Below, in pieces: positions 6,482-9,407 of a DNA stretch of 9,407 bases. A program made the position numbers and the translations under genes. The notes under the pieces are model-generated. The model saw only the letters and a program-made list of their open reading frames with translations. It had not been told where the DNA came from and ran no database searches. Source of the stretch: DATAXV01 sp036272915 (lineage in GTDB: Bacteria; Chloroflexota; Dormibacteria; Dormibacterales; Dormibacteraceae); NCBI GenBank assembly GCA_036272915.1, contig DATAXV010000031.1, positions 1 to 9,407 on the forward strand, in the 5' to 3' direction. Each line of letters starts with the position of its first letter. Positions within the stretch are counted from its first letter, which is position 1.

Positions 6482-7350
6482 CCGGCGACCATCGCCTCCC
6501 AGCGGCCCCGGGCCAGCTCCTGCCGTTCCAGGCCCCGGTTCTCGAAGACGACGCGCCCGTCGAAGCCGACCTCGTTGAGGGTCCTGACCACATCGGACCA
6601 GCCGATCGAGCCCTCGGTGAGGGGGAGGTGCTCGTCGATCGGGCCCCCGTGGTTGTCGTGGACGTGGAGGTGGAAGAGTGCCGACCGGGCACGGCCGAGC
6701 CCGCTCTCCTCCGCCGCCAGCCGCCGGATCGCGGCGCTGACGTCCTGCCCCGCCTGGTGGGCGTGGCCGGTGTCCAGGCAGAAGCCGAGGACGGGGCTGT
6801 CGACGGCACGGACCAGCGCCAGCAGCCCGTCCAGGGTCCAGGTGTCCTCGAAGTGCGAGTTGGTGTCGATCAGGTTCTCGATAGCGACCCGCACGCCGCC
6901 CTCCTGGCCGGACCGGCAGAGGGCCTCGACCACGTCCCGCTCCCGCGCCTTCATCTCCGGGTGGCGGTCGGCGGGGAAGTAGGCGTGGATCCCGGGGTGG
7001 ACGTTGAGGACCTGGGCGCCGACGCCGAGGGCGAGGTCCATCGCCCGCAGCGTGTCCCGCTTCGCCGCCTCGAAGACGCCGTCGTTGAGGGAGGCGATGT
7101 TGACGTCACGGAAGGGGGCGTGCACCGAGAAGCTGGCGCCGTGCTCCTCGCCGATGGAGCGAAGCGCCCGCACATGCTCGGGGGTGATGTCGTCGAGCGC
7201 GAAGTCGACGCTGAGCTCGATCGCTCCGAACCGCTCGGCGGCCGCCCGGACGGCGGCGAGATCGCCCGCCGACGCCGCCGCCGAGAGGACCGGGCTCAGA
7301 TGTCCGGAAGCGCCCGCCGGGGCCCGCGCGCTGTCGTCGTGCACCGTCAC
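6478..7350 (-). CDS. Sugar phosphate isomerase/epimerase-like TIM-barrel protein
   Basis: This 290-aa cytoplasmic protein belongs to the xylose isomerase-like / AP endonuclease 2 TIM-barrel superfamily. Motifs run in family order: ELSVDF (45-50), SVHAPFRDVNI (H77), LNVHPG (H118), VAIENL (E158), CLDTGHAH (D193, H196), HLHVHDNHG (H229, H231), DEHLPLTEGSIGW (D239, H241) and VFENRG (E270). Glu158, Asp193, one of His229/His231, and Glu270 should bind the metal used in sugar isomerisation or epimerisation. The start is a GTG overlapping the stop of the binding-protein gene (GTGA), with AAGGAG 9 bases before it. At the other end its stop overlaps the start of the permease gene by 4 bases. Sitting between transporter genes, it most likely acts on the imported sugar. 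The exact substrate is unknown. Confidence 0.87.
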   Translation of the reverse strand: MTVHDDSARAPAGASGHLSPVLSAAASAGDLAAVRAAAERFGAIELSVDFALDDITPEHVRALRSIGEEHGASFSVHAPFRDVNIASLNDGVFEAAKRDTLRAMDLALGVGAQVLNVHPGIHAYFPADRHPEMKARERDVVEALCRSGQEGGVRVAIENLIDTNSHFEDTWTLDGLLALVRAVDSPVLGFCLDTGHAHQAGQDVSAAIRRLAAEESGLGRARSALFHLHVHDNHGGPIDEHLPLTEGSIGWSDVVRTLNEVGFDGRVVFENRGLERQELARGRWEAMVAG

Positions 7351-8690
7351 TCGAGGCTCTCCTTGGCCTGCGCCGCGGCCTCATCCAGCGCCGCCCGGGC
7401 GCTGGTCTGGCCCAGCATCGTGTGGTCGAACGCGTTGACGATGTCGACCGAGATCTGGGGGTACTGAGGGAGGTTGGGCCGGGGCCGGGACTTGGGCAGC
7501 TGGTCCGCCGCCACGCGACGCCGGGGATCCGCGGCCAGCCAGTTCTTGAGCGTCGACGTGTCCCAGGCCGCGGTCACACCGGGCAGGTAGTTGGAGACGC
7601 TCGTCCAGCGGGCGGCGATCTCCGGCTGCACCCACCAGCGGGCGAACTCGTTGGCGGCCTGCTGCTGCTCCCTGGCGGCGCCGTTGAAGATGCCGAGGTT
7701 GTAGCCACCCATGCTGAAGACCCCGTGGCCCATGGTCGGGAAGGAGCTGACGCCGATCTCGAAGCCGGCGGCCGAGGTCAGGCCCAGGATCGCCGTCGAC
7801 GACTGCTCGAAGAGCGCCGCCTTGCCGGCGGTGAAGAGGTCGGTGGTCTGGGACAGGGTGGCGTCGGTGGTGACGTAGGTGGCGCCCTTCGACCGCACCA
7901 GCTGCTGGTACTTCTCGAACATGGCCTGGCCCTTGCCGCCCTGGAAGAGGGGCTTGGTCCCCGCCTGGTTGAAGATCTGGGCGCCGCACTGCCAGAAGCG
8001 GACCTCGAGCACCTGCGGGCCGTTGGAGGGGATGACGTATCCCCAGACGTCGGCCTGCTGGGCGGAGGTCCGGTTCTTGGTCAGCTTGGGCGCGACCTCG
8101 ATCAGCTCCGACCAGGTCTTGGGCAGGTCCTGGTCGGGGTCAAGCCCCGCCTGCTTGACCAGGTCCGGGTTGTAGTAGAGCTGGTTCGAGTTGTAGCCGA
8201 GGGGCACCGTGTAGGAGACGCCTCTGTAGGAGTTGGCCTCGGCGACCGACGGGGTGAACGACTTCCTCAGGTTCTCGACCGTCGAGGCCGAGTTGAGGGC
8301 CTTCAGGGGGGTGAGGGCGCCCTGCGCCGCCAGGTTCGCCATCAGGGTCAGCTCGGTGACCGCCATCGCCGGCGGCTGTCCCGCCGCGATCGCGCTGAGC
8401 GCGGTCTGGAGCACCGCCGCGTAGGGCACGTAGACGGGGTTGATCTTGATCCCCGGGTTGGCCTGCGTGAACTCGCCCAGAAGCCCGGTGAAGGCCGTGC
8501 CCAGAGCACCCGCGAAGATGTGCCAGAGATCGAAGGTGACGTCGGCGACGCGCGCCGCCACCGGGACCGAGGCCGGCGGCGAGGCCGTGCCCAGCGCCCC
8601 GACGGCGACGGCGGAGCCGACGATGGCCGCCCCAGCCGCCAGGAACTGGCGGCGAGAGGGTTTGGAGAACTGCCGGCAGACGTCAGACAT
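7347..8690 (-). CDS. ABC transporter sugar-binding protein (family 1, Tat-exported)
   Basis: This 447-aa extracellular solute-binding protein of the maltose/glycerol-3-phosphate binding type (COG1653-like) captures substrate for the two downstream permeases. The N terminus carries a twin-arginine signal: SRRQFL at 12-17, then a hydrophobic stretch to about 34. Maturation probably occurs near the Ala-rich SPPASVPVAA segment. No lipobox cysteine follows, so it is not an obvious lipoprotein. The mature part begins TFDLWHIFAGALG and shows family features such as QANPGIKINPVYVPY, a central VPLGYNSNQLYYNPDLVKQAGLD-like hinge region (about 162-184), and FTAGKAALFEQSS. A perfect AGGAGG (8696-8701) lies 5 bases before the ATG. 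It is the first gene of the operon, divergent from the aldolase gene. Confidence 0.93.
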   Translation of the reverse strand: MSDVCRQFSKPSRRQFLAAGAAIVGSAVAVGALGTASPPASVPVAARVADVTFDLWHIFAGALGTAFTGLLGEFTQANPGIKINPVYVPYAAVLQTALSAIAAGQPPAMAVTELTLMANLAAQGALTPLKALNSASTVENLRKSFTPSVAEANSYRGVSYTVPLGYNSNQLYYNPDLVKQAGLDPDQDLPKTWSELIEVAPKLTKNRTSAQQADVWGYVIPSNGPQVLEVRFWQCGAQIFNQAGTKPLFQGGKGQAMFEKYQQLVRSKGATYVTTDATLSQTTDLFTAGKAALFEQSSTAILGLTSAAGFEIGVSSFPTMGHGVFSMGGYNLGIFNGAAREQQQAANEFARWWVQPEIAARWTSVSNYLPGVTAAWDTSTLKNWLAADPRRRVAADQLPKSRPRPNLPQYPQISVDIVNAFDHTMLGQTSARAALDEAAAQAKESLE

Positions 8691-8944
8691 CGCTACCTCC
8701 TAGACCCGGATCCGAACGCGATCGACTCGCTCCCTCCCTCTACGTCAGCAAACCGGAGCCGGGGTGTAGCGGTGGTGATCAACTGGTGATGGGCCGTCGC
8801 GAGCTCGGCGAAGGTGTGGGGAACCGGCCGCTGGCCGTGTGGCCGGCGACGCCGCTCGGCCGCGGACCCTAGGCTGAGAGAGGTGGACGCCTTCCGCCCA
8901 CCGCCGGGCGCGGCGGCGAGGTCGCGGCTGAGATAGGAGGAGCG
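8691..8944. promoter_or_regulatory. Divergent control region between binding-protein and aldolase genes
   Basis: Apart from the AGGAGG ribosome binding site of the binding-protein gene (8696-8701, minus strand), this stretch must hold two opposed promoters. A plus-strand TAGGCT at 8870-8875 fits the actinobacterial TANNNT -10 pattern but has no good -35. GGTGAT occurs twice, at 8774-8779 and 8785-8790, 11 bases apart (one helical turn), as sites for a regulator might. A small stem CCGCC/GGCGG (8901-8905, 8912-8916) precedes the small ORF. None of these is secure alone. Confidence 0.4.
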
Positions 8945-9040
8945 ATGAAGGGAATGCGGAGCGACATCCGCGGCCGGTGGACCGGAGCGCCGGCGGCCAC
9001 CGCCCGGCGGCGCCGGTCGGCGGGGCCTGCCCGGGACTGA
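8945..9040 (+). CDS. Possible 31-codon small ORF upstream of the aldolase gene
   Basis: AGGAGGAGCG directly precedes an ATG, one of the best ribosome binding sites in the window. The frame encodes 31 residues beginning MKGMRSDIRGRW, then a basic tail with RRRR and a final Asp before TGA. It is very rich in Arg, Gly and Ala, with no membrane segment and no recognised motif. The stop lies 50 bases before the aldolase start, which itself has a poor ribosome binding site. A leader peptide or a small protein is therefore possible. High GC content makes short chance frames common, so the call depends almost wholly on the ribosome binding site. Confidence 0.35.
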   Translation: MKGMRSDIRGRWTGAPAATARRRRSAGPARD

Positions 9041-9090
9041 CCGGCGCGGCCGGAAGCTATCTACTCGATGAATGGGGTGACATTTGGATC

Positions 9091-9407
9091 ATGACGACTC
9101 TGCGTGAACTGTTCGACAGCGGCGAGGTGACCTACGGCGGCTGGTGCGGTATCCCGAGCGGGTTCTCCGCCGAGCTGATCGGCCGCAGCGGGTTCGACTG
9201 GGTGAACGTCGACAACCAGCACGGCCTGGTCGGCTACGACACCACCACGTCGATGCTCCAGGCCCTCTCGATCACGGGCACGCCGGCCCTGGTCCGGGTC
9301 CCCTGGAACCAGCAGGACCACATCATGAAGGCGCTCGACGCCGGTGCCCAGGGCATCATCGTGCCCATGGTGGGCACCGCCGAGGAGGCGCGCCGCGCGG
9401 TCTACAG
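9091..9407 (+). CDS. HpcH/HpaI-family aldolase (5' part, runs off right edge)
   Basis: The first 105 codons of a class II pyruvate aldolase of the HpcH/HpaI/CitE family are present. The family cleaves 2-keto-3-deoxy acids to pyruvate and an aldehyde. Visible features in order are GGWCGIPSGFSAELIGRSG (17-34), FDWVNVDNQHG (35-45, with the conserved Asp41 and catalytic-type His44), ALVRVPWN (66-73, pyruvate-binding Arg69) and the strand LDAGAQGIIVPMVGTAEEA (82-100). Metal ligands lie beyond the edge. The ATG at 9091 is the natural family start, although only GGGGTGA about 14 bases upstream could serve as ribosome binding site. Upstream in-frame codons look non-coding. Divergent placement from the sugar-import operon suggests shared regulation and action on a sugar-acid intermediate. 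Confidence 0.9.
   Translation, partial: MTTLRELFDSGEVTYGGWCGIPSGFSAELIGRSGFDWVNVDNQHGLVGYDTTTSMLQALSITGTPALVRVPWNQQDHIMKALDAGAQGIIVPMVGTAEEARRAVY

Noticed and set aside
6482..6809. N-terminal extension of the permease frame up to 6809
   Set aside because: Residues are Ser/Thr/Arg-rich shadow coding of the isomerase. The real permease N terminus is in the other frame before a one-base frameshift.
7422..8789. Long plus-strand open frame opposite the binding-protein gene
   Set aside because: Low-complexity Gly/Arg/Val sequence mirroring a well-supported minus-strand gene.
8870..8945. TPP-type riboswitch suggested by two CTGAGA motifs
   Set aside because: The rest of the thiamine-pyrophosphate aptamer is absent, and the genes are unrelated to thiamine.

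Overview
The window comes from a high-GC bacterium. Most genes have strongly GC-biased third codon positions, AGGAGG-type ribosome binding sites, and stop/start overlaps typical of Actinobacteriota; Chloroflexota or Dormibacterota-like lineages cannot be excluded. No taxonomic marker is present apart from one tRNA.

Region 1 (1-1317) is less GC-rich than the rest and is probably accessory DNA. It lies directly downstream of a tRNA-Ser(UGA) gene read on the minus strand (1318-1404). It holds three small unrecognised minus-strand genes: a two-helix membrane protein of 85 aa, then 73 aa and 89 aa proteins that end at a textbook intrinsic terminator. Between the first and second lies a gene-free stretch with a perfect 17-bp inverted repeat and a third copy of its core. 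A tRNA 3' flank, small orphan genes and a repeat-rich control region suggest one end of an integrated element, but no integrase and no second att copy is visible here.

Region 2 (1591-3763, plus strand) holds a membrane-anchored thioredoxin-fold protein (DUF929 type, CPFC motif), a translationally coupled tyrosine phosphatase, and a peptide deformylase. The deformylase converges on the next operon at a hairpin that contains both genes' stop codons.

Region 3 (3776-8690, minus strand, read right to left) is a carbohydrate uptake and processing operon. In transcription order it encodes a Tat-type sugar-binding protein, a TIM-barrel sugar isomerase/epimerase, a MalF-type permease broken in this sequence by a one-base frameshift, a MalG-type permease, and an aminoglycoside-phosphotransferase-like kinase. 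The first four genes are linked by overlaps. No ABC ATPase is present, so the importer would need one encoded elsewhere.

Region 4 (8691-9407) is the divergent control region, a possible 31-codon small ORF with a strong ribosome binding site, and the start of an HpcH/HpaI-family 2-keto-3-deoxy-acid aldolase that runs off the right edge. Together, regions 3 and 4 read as import, isomerisation, possibly phosphorylation, and aldol cleavage of a sugar or sugar acid that cannot be named from sequence alone.
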